A DNA stretch of 64,000 nt from Eledone cirrhosa. Lineage: Eukaryota; Mollusca; Cephalopoda; Octopoda; Eledonidae. This document shows, one piece after another, positions 1 through 10,467 of the stretch. A program made the position numbers and the translations under genes. The notes under the pieces were generated by a model that saw only the letters and a program-made list of their open reading frames with translations, did no database searches and was not told the DNA's origin. The DNA is taken from positions 186,663,540 to 186,727,539 of the forward strand of contig OZ024743.1 in NCBI GenBank assembly GCA_964016885.1, in the 5' to 3' direction. Every line of letters starts with the position of its first letter. Within the stretch, counting starts at the first letter, position 1.

Positions 1-569
1 TTACATAAGTTTGGGGAAACCTGCACAGGTTGTGATGAAGTTTATTATATTCATTTTTGTTTGGTTTGAATGGTATTTTAACAGTTTTATATGATAAAGA
101 TAAATGCTAGTAGATTATTATTTTCAGGAAATTGAGGCAAACAATCCCTTAAATCCCTACCACAGTTAAATGAAGGACAGATTGGACAATACAGTTTTTG
201 ATACACAAAAAAAAACAGTATGAAGGCAATTGGAATGTTTTTAATAATAGGTTTACTGGATTAAGGCTGACCTGGAGCACAACAACAACTATTCAGTGTT
301 TGATAACATGTAGATTATTGTTATATACAAATAATTCATTAATTCATTAATTGCTTTTTTGTGTGATTTGAACTGCATATAATTAGTATTAGGAATGTTC
401 TGAGTATTAATAGCATGAGAATGGTTCTAAAGTGTTAAGAGGACTGTTGGTTAAAATTAATTTGAATAGATTTTATTCCACCCCGATACTTGTGAACACT
501 GATTGACAAACATCATCATCGTAAACATCTTATATAATACAAAACATGTGCTTTTGTTTAGTCCATATT
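1..569. other. AT-rich DNA, no gene seen
   Basis: Non-coding AT-rich sequence. I find no sustained reading frame, splice-flanked exon or recognisable repeat family here, apart from a short direct repeat of ATTCATTA near 335. Confidence 0.5.
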
Positions 570-874
570 TTAACCCTTAGCATATCTGGCCAGAATTCTC
601 TCACCTCTTTCTGTTCAAACCGGCCTTAAGTGGCCACTCATACTGACGTTAAGCTATTGTTCTCAAAATAAATAACATCAAAATCTCAATATTATGTGAG
701 TTAATTATGTAAGATAAAGCCTTTACCACAAAAATATAATAGTATATATAATTGTTTCTACGTTAGGCACAAGGCCAGCAATTACCCAGTGTATTACTGG
801 TACTTTATTTTATCGAACTCGTAAGGATGAAAGGCAAAGTTAATGTATATATAATGTAAATGCTAAAGGCTTAA
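570..874 (+). mobile_element. TTAA-ended MITE-like element split by a SINE
   Basis: The element starts TTAACCCTTAGCAT at 570 and ends ATGCTAAAGGCTTAA at 874. The ends are imperfect inverted repeats bordered by TTAA. Its interior (CTCATACTGACGTTAAG, then TTGTTCTCAAAATAAATAA) also occurs in the copies at 19829-20002 and 20276-20501. A SINE fragment interrupts it at about 751-842, between two short TATATA runs. TTAA ends are typical of piggyBac-type elements; that link is an inference, since no transposase is present. Confidence 0.6.
751..842 (-). mobile_element. SINE family B, 3' fragment
   Basis: On the plus strand it reads ATTGTTTCTACGTTAGGCAC and continues to GGATGAAAGGCAAAGTTAA, which is the reverse complement of the 3' half of a SINE (family B here). 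Full-length copies at 45661 and 56794 have a tRNA-like head with a B-box-like GAGTTCAAATCCC and end in GTAGAAACAATTATTAT. This copy lacks the head and is nested in the MITE at 570-874. Confidence 0.75.
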
Positions 875-957
875 AGCAGTCAATGGTTAACTCAGCACAA
901 TCTAGAAGGAAAGAAATATATAAAAATACTGGGACTTGACCATTTCATGCTAGTTGG

Positions 958-999
958 ACAAAAATACAGATGAAAAGCAAAATGACCATGAGATTTACA
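958..999. repeat. 42-bp direct repeat, left copy
   Basis: This 42-base stretch, beginning ACAAAAATACAGATG and ending GAGATTTACA, recurs without mismatch at 1521-1562. The two copies bracket 1000-1520, which holds a truncated retroelement fragment, so they may be an unusually long target-site duplication. Confidence 0.85.
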
Positions 1000-1520
1000 T
1001 TGAGACCTCTGGTGTCTTTGGCTCCTACACTGCTACTTTCCTCCACAAAATTGGAAGGTCTAACTCTCACCTAAGGAAGGAGCCTCATGAGGTTGAGTGG
1101 CTGAGGCATGGGTGCCACTGGCTGTTTTCCATGACAATGCCTTCATCATCAACAGCAGGGTGCAGTTGAGATATACTGTCTAGACAAGGGTGCACAGTCT
1201 GTTACTCTCTCCACTCTTTCCTTATCTTCACTATTTTTTATTCTCTTTCTCTATGCAAACATTATATAACCTAATTAACATTTGTTGAATTAGAATTGAA
1301 TTTTAGGCCATAAAATAATCAATACTATGCAGTAGCTTTACTTTTTGCAGATGTGTGATGCACTCCACCCTTATCTAGGGAAATAGCAGTGGTAATAAAC
1401 TACAAACCATTACACTCAACTATCTGACCTATACCCTAATAAATTGTCAACTGGAGAACATGGTATTGTGATATTTAAACAAAGACTTCTCTATTGACAA
1501 AAAGTTTGACAAAAAGTTCA
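1000..1520 (+). pseudogene. Retroelement polyprotein C-terminus, truncated copy
   Basis: The first ~170 bases translate to a peptide with ETSGVFG and, further on, EPHEVEWL. The same reading frame recurs at 7430-7960 and 12800-13160 (plus) and 21255-21525 (minus), with ETSGVLGP, SGVLGPQST and CEPHEVERLFQ. A shared frame across diverged copies indicates descent from a protein-coding mobile element. From family knowledge this resembles the extreme C-terminus of certain retroelement polyproteins in invertebrates; that assignment is an inference. The rest, to 1520, is AT-rich and would be the 3' untranslated part. Perfect 42-bp direct repeats flank the block. Confidence 0.5.
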
Positions 1521-1562
1521 ACAAAAATACAGATGAAAAGCAAAATGACCATGAGATTTACA
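1521..1562. repeat. 42-bp direct repeat, right copy
   Basis: Perfect repeat of 958-999; see that entry. Confidence 0.85.
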
Positions 1563-1859
1563 CAAAGCATTTTAATGGTATTATCAACACATTGATTTAA
1601 AGTAGCTGGGAGATTGTATCAACAATTATATAAAACAGCATTTGCACAGATACCAGATATAAATTGAATGTTTCTTTTTGAAAAAGGGGACTGAGTAGAA
1701 TATGAATAAATTGAATGTTTCTAGAGACTGCAATAATTTTCAACTCTTTATTGGGAGTTATTAAAAGTATATAAACTGTGTGTGTATCTAAACCATGCAT
1801 GTCCTGGTTTTTAGGACAGATACACTGTATTGTCTGTATTGACAGATACACTGTGTGTT

Positions 1860-1970
1860 GTAGGGGTTAGCATCAGGAGGGGCATCTAACTGTAAAATAC
1901 TGTCTAAAACCATCCTGTCTAACCCATGCTAGCATCGAAAAGTGAACATAAAAATGATGATAATGATGAT
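1860..1970 (+). repeat. Solo retroelement 3' tail, variant 2
   Basis: Reads GGGGCATCTAACTGTAAAAT, then a block ending CATGCTAGCATCGAAAAGTG, then ATGATGATAATGATGATGAT. It belongs to the same tail superfamily as the LINE at 40441. It has the variant 'catcaagaagggcatc' middle also seen at 26206, 33972 and 37120. No upstream body is recognisable. Confidence 0.6.
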
Positions 1971-4265
1971 GATATCCTCTTCAAAGAAGATTAGTTTTAA
2001 ACATGGTCACTTAAAATTTCAGAATAAGATCAAAACAAACACTGAATGGAAGCTTAATATGTTCCTAAACTATTTTAAAATATTTTTACATTTAAAAAAA
2101 TTTAAACCCTTGAAAATTTATGCCATCAAATGTAAATGTATCTAAAACCTTGTTACCTAAAACAGAATATGATAGTAACTCAGAGATAATTTGGAATATT
2201 ATATTTAATTGATTGAATTTACAAACGAATTTGAAAACTAGAAATATGAAAAGAAAGCAAAACAACACCACTAAAGTAATCATTGTATTATTTTTCCTGT
2301 CATGTTATTTCTCTTAAATTCTAGAAATATACTACCTAAAGCTTCAAAGAGAAATAATTAAAATTTAACATAACATTTCAAAGAAAGAAAATTAATGAAA
2401 AAGGCAGAAGAATATTTTGAAAAATTAGAAGCCTATCCTTTAAGCTGAGGATGAAACAATCTATTTGTGAATACAAAGCCACTCATTGAGAGTAATAATT
2501 AAAATTAAAATGTAATGGGATGAATGATTTCTAATTCTGGCACGAAAATGCTTTGTTCCATTGCATCGCTCTTTATGAGATCATTGACAAAGATTTAATT
2601 CCACAAGAGCCTGTTTATTAGAAAATGATGAGGTTTCATGTACATGGATATTTAGATGTTCAGTTAAAGCTGAACAGCATTTTACATCATGTTATCTTTG
2701 ATCTGGAAAATGTTTTCCTGAAAATTGAATCATAGAACTTCCTTCTTTATATATAAAAAAGTTGATTTATTGTAATTATGAAGCTGGTAATTTAATATGT
2801 TCATGCAGCAATAAAAATGCATAATTGTTTCATCTCACCAAAATGTCTTTTATTATAGATAGAATCAATTTTTTTACACAAAATTACATTGCAGTGGGTC
2901 AATGATATGATTATAAAAATTTAGTTCAAAGATTTTTGCTTTGATTGATTTTTATTATTTTAATTTCATTATTTCCTACTTAAAGAGAATAATAATTTAT
3001 GAAATAGAAAGTTATAATATTTGTAAAGAAAAGCTTTGTATGAAATATATATCAGGATGGATATAATCATTTTTGACATTATATAAGTAATTGAGACAAC
3101 TAGCAGAAGGAGTGTTGAGAAAATTTATGTTTCAAGTAAAAGATATATTTTATATGTAAAAAATCAAAAAATCTTATAGAGGTGCACAAACTGAATACAC
3201 ATATCTGTTGTAAAACCAATCTTTTCTAATCATCATGAGGATGTAACACTTTATGTTGAAAATATTATACAGTTGAAAGTCAGACATCACGACCCTTGCT
3301 CTTATCATTATTAATATTTAGATCATCACAGATTGAATCAATACTCAAGCAGATACAGACTGCCCAAATGATCCAAAGGTCTACATCTAACTTACTCACA
3401 TTCCTGCACTTAACTCTATATCTGAAACTCTACAAGTTAATTTATACTGAAGAGTAATATTTAAAGGTTTCTGTATGGTTGGTACACTGTAAAAAAGTAT
3501 CTGCGGCTTTATATGAAACAAATATTTGATGATTTTAATAACTTCAAGTCATTTTAGACTTAAACAATATCAGGGGGATTTCAGTAACTTCAAACAATCT
3601 TAGAATGGAAGCAATATGTGAAAATGACAATGACAGCAACCAATATTAAGACAAAAGCAAAGCCTAGAGATTTATAAAATTAAAGTAGTCTTAAGATAAA
3701 AATTATATCTTTTAAGATCACCATGACTACAATCTGAAATTGATATCTGGAGATTATCCAAACAATTTCATTATGGAATCATCCTAACTTGAGGCAGTGA
3801 AACTATAATCAATATATGGGCTTTGCTATGACTGCTGGCAACATTAGGCTGAAAAAGGCAAGAATGCATGACTGGAGGCTAGCTGAGATATAAATTTCAG
3901 CAAGTAAAGTAAATACAATGTTCAGATTAAGTATAGATTACTAATTATTACAATGTAAATTAAGTTAGCTTTAATAATAATAATCGATTTGGGTAGTAAA
4001 GGAAAAACAAATTATTTCAAAAACCAATAATTTCAAGATCTACTTTTGATATAAACAAATTATTTTGATGCTTTTTTTGTAAAGTGAACTAATAAATAAT
4101 GACGATTTCAACAAAGCTAAGATAATTATTTGCATGATATAACATCAGAAATAATATATAAAAACAATGATTTTTAACTAAGGAACAAAGCCACATAAAC
4201 TCAGAGAAAATGGAATAGACAATCAAATAGACTTGACAGGTATGTATTTTGTCAAACCCCTGAAA
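1971..4265. other. AT-rich DNA, no gene seen
   Basis: About 2.3 kb of low-complexity AT-rich sequence with stops in all frames. I see no repeat family I can name and no convincing exon. Confidence 0.45.
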
Positions 4266-4315
4266 GATGAAAAGCAAAGCTAGCCCTTTTGGTATTTGAA
4301 CTCAGAACACAATGG
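4266..4315 (-). mobile_element. SINE family B, short central fragment
   Basis: Plus-strand text GATGAAAAGCAAAGCTAGCC followed by GTATTTGAACTCAGAACAC matches, with divergence, the reverse complement of the family B centre (GATGAAAGGCAAAGT.. GGATTTGAACTCAGA). It is an old fragment. Confidence 0.5.
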
Positions 4316-4382
4316 AATATAACTAAAAATATTGGACATGGTTCTTTAAATCAAGTGTTACATTATATAAAAATAATATTTA

Positions 4383-4465
4383 TGGGAGCATCTATTGGCA
4401 CTAGTAGTAGAGCATTTGACTAAACAGCACCTTGATTCATCAATATGATATGAATTTAAAACCCA
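4383..4465 (+). mobile_element. Possible tRNA-like SINE head
   Basis: GGGAGCATCTATTGGCACTA, AGTAGTAGAGC and later ATGAATTTAAAACCC are spaced like the A and B boxes of the SINE head at 44089. Divergence is high and the call is tentative. Confidence 0.3.
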
Positions 4466-4534
4466 CAGAAGTTCAACAATCATCATTTCAGGCTTAATAA
4501 AGTCAATGGCAGTAATCTAATAGGATCCAATTAT

Positions 4535-4900
4535 CACCATCCTCCTCATCATCATATTACATCTATTCACTCATGTTGGCACAGTTTCTATGGCTGGATG
4601 CCCTTCCTAATACTAAACAATTTACAGAGTTTACTAGGTTCATTTCATTTTGGTGCCAACACAAGATAAATTGTTCTATCCCTGATGTGGTTAAAGAGCC
4701 CCTTTTTGGCATGCTTTCAATGGCTGAATGCCCTTTCTAAATCCAACCACTTTACAAGGTGTACTGCTTTATCTTATGACACCAGCACTAGAGAGACTTA
4801 TGTCCTAGACAATACATTAATATATGAAGCACACTCTCTCATAACAGAATATGGCTTTGTATCTAGTAGAAAAAAAACTTTTATAAGCTGTACATAGATA
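4535..4900 (-). repeat. Two LINE/SINE 3' tail segments, antisense
   Basis: On the plus strand CATCATCATATTACATC leads to a block with TATGGCTGGATGCCCTTCCT, the reverse complement of the tail core AGGAAGGGCATCCAGC. A second, diverged copy follows at about 4707-4800 (AATGGCTGAATGCCCTTTCT) with TATGACACCAGCACTA. Both are old. Confidence 0.65.
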
Positions 4901-5864
4901 TGCATACATTATGTCGATAATAATTTACATAAAATAGAAATATTTTCTTGGGTTTTCTTAGGATGGTGGTTGGGGGCTTTTCTTTACAAGTCTTTCATTT
5001 TTCTCTTTCATGTACTATGTGTTATCTGTAACAATATTTTCTTGAATGTAAACATGTATTAACCCTTCAATCTTGAGTTTAACAGGAAATAAATTTTACT
5101 GAACTGTCAAACTTTTCTTTTACAGATTAGAAAATAAATATGAATAAAAGTCTTGCAGTGAAATTGAGGTAAGGTACAAATTAAGTATGAGCTAATATTT
5201 ACAGTTTAATCTATAACCAGGTCCATGGCATGCCATATCGTCAATGAAGTTCACTTGTATTAATGTCTTTATTCTAGCTTGCTTGAATAAAGTATTGTGC
5301 TTATAATGCTGAAGCATCAAGAGACACATGTCTATTTTCTATTGAGTGTTCATATGTTTATCCTCCTTCATGTACTTTACACTTGGTATTCATAACCATC
5401 TATTTATTCCATTCATAAGTAATAAGTGTATAACTGTCCAAACTATTGTGTTGAATTTTATCCCTTTATATTAAAAAAGTAACAGCCATTGATAAAATAA
5501 GTATCTGTGTAGAGCATTGCCTGAGAGATTGTAAAACATGAACTGTTGATAGAGAACCTTTACTGCAGACTTGTTATTGAACTAGTCAGAAGCGACGACA
5601 CTTCTAGTGAGACAGGTAACAAGACCTGGAATTTAGGGATAGATTGCTCCTTCTTACATTTATAAATGTTTGCAATAAACAACTGTTCAACAAATGACCA
5701 TTTATTGTTATTTTGCATATAGCTTAACTAAAGCTATAACAGTCTGAAATAAGTATATTCAACTAAAACACTGAAGGTCATGCCCCAGTTTATCTACAAA
5801 CCTATGAGAAACTAGTAAAAGAATAAGTAAACTTTCGTTTGACATTTAAACAAAGTGTTAAGCA
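4901..5864. other. No gene seen
   Basis: AT-rich sequence. A TTAACCCTTCAATC at 5058 resembles one end of the TTAA MITE, but no partner end was found. No exon or coding relic is visible. Confidence 0.4.
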
Positions 5865-6010
5865 AATATAAAAAGACCTCTGATATGGTTCTAGACTCTG
5901 TAGTCTGGAAACTAGGTGTAGATGAATGTTTTGGGAGAGCCATGCATGCCATGTTTAGTGCTGTCATCAGGAAAATGAAAATTGGCAATAAGGTCAGTGA
6001 GGAATCTAGC
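5865..6010 (+). pseudogene. LINE reverse transcriptase relic
   Basis: A 145-base piece translates to a peptide with WKLGVDECFGRAMHAMF and KIGNKVSEES. It aligns without gaps to residues WALRKLGVDEWLVRAIQAMY and YSEEF of the reverse transcriptase at 27500 (positions 27598-27715). The upstream catalytic segment AFDRVP is degraded. This is an old fragment of the same LINE family with no catalytic core left. Confidence 0.75.
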
Positions 6011-6099
6011 ACACAACTATTTAAAAGTAATCGATAGCTTCCCTTACCTAGATTGCATAGATCAATCACAAATATAAATACTATTACTTTTTAATCAAT

Positions 6100-6358
6100 C
6101 ATTATCCTCACTGTTTTACATCTATTTTCCATGCTTGTATAGGTTAGATGGGTTGTCACATTCTGAGGTTAGACAGGCAGGTCAGACAACTGTGTTTTAC
6201 ACATGCATTCTTTTTTGGCATGAAATCTACAAACAGATGCTCTTCCTAACCTAATGCCAAACACTTCATGGCATGTACCAGGTTTGTTTTCTCATTGCAC
6301 TACCACTACCATCTGACAGGGTTTTTTTTTGTGACACCAGCACTACCACTTTACAGTT
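6100..6358 (-). repeat. LINE/SINE 3' tail, antisense, diverged
   Basis: Plus-strand CATCTATTTTCCATGCTTGT, then ACAGATGCTCTTCCTAACCT, then TGTGACACCAGCACTACCAC. These are the reverse complement of the tail end, core and hairpin monomer, in the expected order. Confidence 0.65.
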
Positions 6359-7198
6359 TAGATTTTATTAGAGAAACCAAGTATCTCCATATCATTATTT
6401 AATTCTGTTTTTAATTATTTATTGTGGTAGGATTCTCTTCATCTCTTGATCTAAATATTCACTCCAATGGTTGCAGCTCAACAAAACAAAACGAATATTC
6501 ATATAAAAGACCTTTGAAACAACTCTAATGATGAAGATAGAGTCACTAGATGCAACAGAAGAATGCAATGCAATAGCTCTTTCTAATGATTTTGCACAAA
6601 ATAATCTTGGCTCTAAAACAATAAAGGATTAACAAAACAAAAGAGATATTATTTCATTCTAAATCCTCAAAAGTTTGGTTGAAGTGTTAATTAAACTAAA
6701 ATATTTAACAAAATTGTGATTGTCAACTATAGTCAGTCATGGAACAAAAGACATTGCTTTGAGAATTTATTTTGAATAAGGACTTTGTTAAAACTAAAAA
6801 TTCTGAATGAAAGCTTTCATAATTGATTCCGTCTCAAATTGTTTTATTCAGATTCTAAAGATGTTAAAATGTAATTGTTTATTAAAAGAATCGTGAAATG
6901 GCAAGGATACAATGATTTATCCTTTATTTCTAGAAAACTTGTCACTTAAAGAAATAAATTTTAATTGACTAGATTTGAAATATATTTAATTTTGAATCTT
7001 GAAATAAAATGGTTAAGACTGGAAACAAAGAAGAGAGAAGGAAAAAAAGAATGACAATGGATATAAAAGATAAGAAAAAATACTAATACAGTTTCAATAT
7101 TTATGACATTGCACTTTTAGCTATATCCTTATAAAAAAAATGCAATTTTCACTTTTTTATATTACTAAATTCACTGAATGAATTGAAAATGAAGAGAA
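6359..7198. other. No gene seen
   Basis: AT-rich, with stops in all frames. No repeat family recognised. Confidence 0.4.
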
Positions 7199-7266
7199 AA
7201 CACACACAGACATACACACACAGACATACACACACACACACACACAGACACCCACACACAAACACA
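7199..7266 (+). repeat. (CA)n microsatellite with CAGACATA interruptions
   Basis: About 68 bases of CA repeats broken by ACAGACATAC units. Confidence 0.9.
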
Positions 7267-7429
7267 AAGGAACACTATAAAGTAATTTTTGGTGTTCGCA
7301 CAGAAAATTTAAGCTGCAAAGTGTTATGCTATGCAGTAGTTTGAATGTATGAATAATCCCTGTTATTTCATCAAAGTTCAGAAAGTATGACTGAAAAATA
7401 AATATAATCCTAATTCCATGAAAGCAATA

Positions 7430-7960
7430 TATCAGGTGCCTTGATGTGGCTTCTTATCACAACTGGAGCCAGCTGGCCTTGATCATGGTGATGGTAAATG
7501 CTCAGATGGGATAATCTCTTCTCATTTGAGAGAAGTAAATCCCTAATCAGGGATGCCACGTGCTGCAACTCATTCTCTGCCTCCAACCTTGTCATCTCAG
7601 CTGCAAACCCAGGCATTGCCACCCGCAGTGCAGAGGAGAGAAACATTGCCAAATACTGGGGTTTGATGGACCGCTTCCCTTTCACGCCAGTTGCTGTTAA
7701 GATTTCAGGTGTCCTAGGTCCCCAATCTACCATTTTCCTTTGTAAAATTTAAAAAATGGCAGCCCGCCTAAGGAAAGAGCTCTATGAAGCAGAGTGGTGT
7801 TGCTGGCCATTCTCTGTGGCAATGCCTTCACCATTTTGTCCTCAGCATGAATTTGAGAGATACTACTTGGACTGGGGTGTAGAGTCTGTTGCTCCCGTCC
7901 TCTCTTCCATTCCCTTCATTCATTTTATTTCTTTTATTTTTCTTCTGTTCTTCATTTCCA
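7430..7960 (+). pseudogene. Retroelement polyprotein C-terminus, longest copy
   Basis: The frame beginning at 7475 gives GLDHGDGKCSDG. A one-base shift then opens the frame from about 7498, with DATCCNSFSASNL, RSAEERNIAKYWGL, FPFTPVAVKISGVLGP, then a further frame change to RKELYEAEW near 7770. The order (a GDGKxxDG segment, a D-A-T-C block, an A-E-E-R-K-like block, then FxPVAVETSGVLGP) matches, as far as I remember, the conserved C-terminal part of retroelement polyproteins common in molluscs and cnidarians; this is an inference. At least two frame breaks make it a pseudogene. Confidence 0.5.
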
Positions 7961-8129
7961 TTATTTAATATACTACTAAAAAGCTTATAATGCATTAATA
8001 ACCAGATATGATATAAGAAATGAGAATGGCTAAACATATATACAAAACTGTGTCAGTCACAATTAATCCATCAACAAAAATGATTAAAAAAGAATAAAAA
8101 GATAGTCCAATTACATAAAATAAAAAGAT

Positions 8130-8532
8130 AGCAGCCATGAGAGAAATGAAGGAACCATGCTTCATTGGATGTGCAATGTAAATGTGAGAGAAAGGCAGAG
8201 CTTGGATGACCTGAGGGAGAAGCTGGCTTTAAGAGGAATCCGAGATGGTGTGCAGGAGAGAAGACTGCATTGGTATGGACATGTAAATCACATGGACAAT
8301 GGTCGGTGGGAGAAGAAATGCCAGGAAATCCAAGTGGAAGGAAGCTGCAGTAGCGAAAGACCAAGAAAGACCTGGACAGAGGTGTGAGAGCTAACCTCAA
8401 ATCGCTAAGACTGGCAGAATAGTTGATGAAGGAACGTGATGAGTGGAGAGATGCCGTGCTGAGAAGGACCCGTACAACCCATGCAAGTGTGGAAAAACAG
8501 ATATAAAAATGATGATGATGATGATGATATAT
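8130..8532 (+). pseudogene. LINE C-terminal relic with GATGAT tail
   Basis: Translates to MLHWMCNVNVRERQS, RGIRDGVQERRLHWYGHV and RPRKTWTEV. These match MLRWMCNSNIRERQS, QERRLRWYGHVMRM and GRPKMTWDEV of the LINE at 40441. The reverse transcriptase core is missing, so the copy is 5'-truncated. A frame break follows TEV. It ends CATGCAAGTGTGG.. and GATGATGATGATGAT, running into ATATAC at 8529. It shares subfamily markers (LHWYGH, MDN) with the relic at 34087. Confidence 0.8.
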
Positions 8533-8598
8533 ACTTTGGGAGGGTCATGCTGCCAATAAAAACAAACATACCTGTTGGATTTCACTCCAATTTCAATG

Positions 8599-8651
<53 letters not shown>
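8599..8651. repeat. (TA)n microsatellite
   Basis: Uninterrupted TA repeat of about 50 bases. Confidence 0.95.
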
Positions 8652-8656
<5 letters not shown>

Positions 8657-9439
8657 CACAGTTCTAGAGTAAACCAATCTTAAAGAGAGAGATGGAGATA
8701 GGAGAAGAGAAGACAGATTGGTGAAGTTGTTAGAAGCCAAAAGCGTAGAGGCATGTACTCAACGTGCAATATGCAGTGGAAGGCAGCTATAGGGCTGGGT
8801 TCATGCAGAGATTAGGTGCACAGAGCTGAAAATATTCATTAGTTAAGCAAAACAAGACCACAAAATTCATATATATATATACACACTCACATATACTCAT
8901 GAGATCTATTGTAAAGTATTCAACTTTAGGCTGAGAAAAGATTATGTACTTGGGGTTTTTATTTATATTCTTATAGCTTGGGTTGAAATTATTATTGGTA
9001 CTGTTTCCATCTTCCTATCTATTTCTATTTTTAGATCCTTGTTTGTCTGTAAGCCTTAAACACAACAGACGTGATATTGTAGTTATTCTCAGAAATAGGT
9101 ATGAATGCCAAATTATTATCAGAGTGTTGATGTCACGACTCCAGGAGACAACAACAATATAACCTTTAAAGAAATTGAACAAAAAAGAATCACAAAAAAA
9201 AGATCGAAAATGATAATAAAGTATTTTACATAATATTAAAGCATAATATTCTTCTCAAATGAGATCTCATGACTTATGTATATTGAACTGGGATTGAAAC
9301 TGAGTCACAGACACGATGATCTGAGCAATTGTTGCTACAAGGCAGATTTTACTAACCTTATGTTGGTAGTATCTATTTTATCACATGAAGATATGAAATA
9401 TATCTTTCTTGGTAATATTTAAACTCAGAGCAATGAACT
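8652..9439. other. No gene seen
   Basis: Includes a purine-rich stretch at 8675-8830 with no coding or repeat match that I can name, and a short TA/CA run at 8870-8900. Confidence 0.4.
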
Positions 9440-9558
9440 CATCATCATCATTGACCTGTAACTTCATATGGAGTAGTAGGGGCACTCTCATGACATATGA
9501 CGTATCTTGGGCAGTTTAACATGGCAGAGCCCATCTCTTTCAAAGTCTTAACTCAGTT

Positions 9559-9562
<4 letters not shown>
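9440..9562 (-). mobile_element. SINE body fragment ('GGGGCAC..GGCGGAGCCCAT' type)
   Basis: AGTAGTAGGGGCACTCTCAT, then ACATGGCAGAGCCCATCTC, matches the sequence at 19110-19200 (TCGTAGGGGCACCATATG and GGCGGAGCCCATCC). At 19083 the same block lies next to a family B SINE. The strand is given as that of the adjoining SINE. Confidence 0.5.

Positions 9563-9619
<57 letters not shown>
9563..9619. repeat. (GA)n microsatellite
   Basis: Perfect GA repeat of about 57 bases directly after the SINE body fragment. Confidence 0.95.
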
Positions 9620-9622
<3 letters not shown>

Positions 9623-10238
9623 ACTAAAACTGGACCTTTGTATTGGATTGGAACTTTATTTATTGACCTCATTATATTGATAGTATTTATGTTATTAAAT
9701 TCTCTTGTGAAATGAACTAGATATGACTAAATACATTATGACTAATCTAGCTTCCTATGACTGGCACTAAATTCACTTACTCTGTCAGTAACAATAATAA
9801 TTATTGGTATCTAAATTAAGGAACAATTATTATAAAAAAAATAACAAATATCAAACAAACACAATTATAATATAAAATATATCTATAGAATAACCAATAT
9901 TCCCAAGCAACAGATTCTGACTGAAAGGAAGTTTACTTTTTGTACTCAATAAACTTGATAATTTGTTTGGCAAATGTAGGTGCCAATATCCAGAATTAGT
10001 TTGAAAGGCAACTTGGCACTAATTTCCCTTCTTAATCTACATATATCTCCAGCTACTTGTTACTGTAGACATTTTTTTCTTCCAAAGCATATCCTGTAAA
10101 CTGTCCTGCTGTGATGACAAATATTTTCTTAAGAGATGTATCAATGATATTATATAATGACTGCAGAATATTACAGAGAACACAGTGATTGCTTAGTAGG
10201 ACAATGACTTTATCCAAATAATACATTTAACAAACATA
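9620..10238. other. No gene seen
   Basis: AT-rich sequence with no exon or repeat call. Confidence 0.4.
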
Positions 10239-10467
10239 TTAGCTCTTAACATCCTGTAATGATTTAATAGAAAACTACCAAAAAGCTTGTTTTCTCAATT
10301 CAAATGAGTATCGCTATTTTTCTAGTGGATATATCATTAGGAAAATCTGCAGTATTAGTAAAATAGAGACTTTTATTTCTAATTTAATACAGTTATAGTG
10401 TTGTTTTGAACCTTTCAAGAATATCTTGCTAATGTGGTTTTATGTGACACAGGATGTTAAGAGTTAA
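10239..10467. mobile_element. MITE-like element with 16-bp terminal inverted repeats
   Basis: GCTCTTAACATCCTGT at 10242 and ACAGGATGTTAAGAGT at 10449-10464 are inverted repeats with one mismatch. Outside them lie TTA and TTAA, similar to the TTAA elements at 570, 19829 and 20276. No transposase is present. Confidence 0.5.

Noticed and set aside
6030..6070. GTAAGGG donor on the minus strand near 6046
   Set aside because: The only upstream acceptor would give a ~35-base exon lying between LINE-derived repeats; treated as chance.
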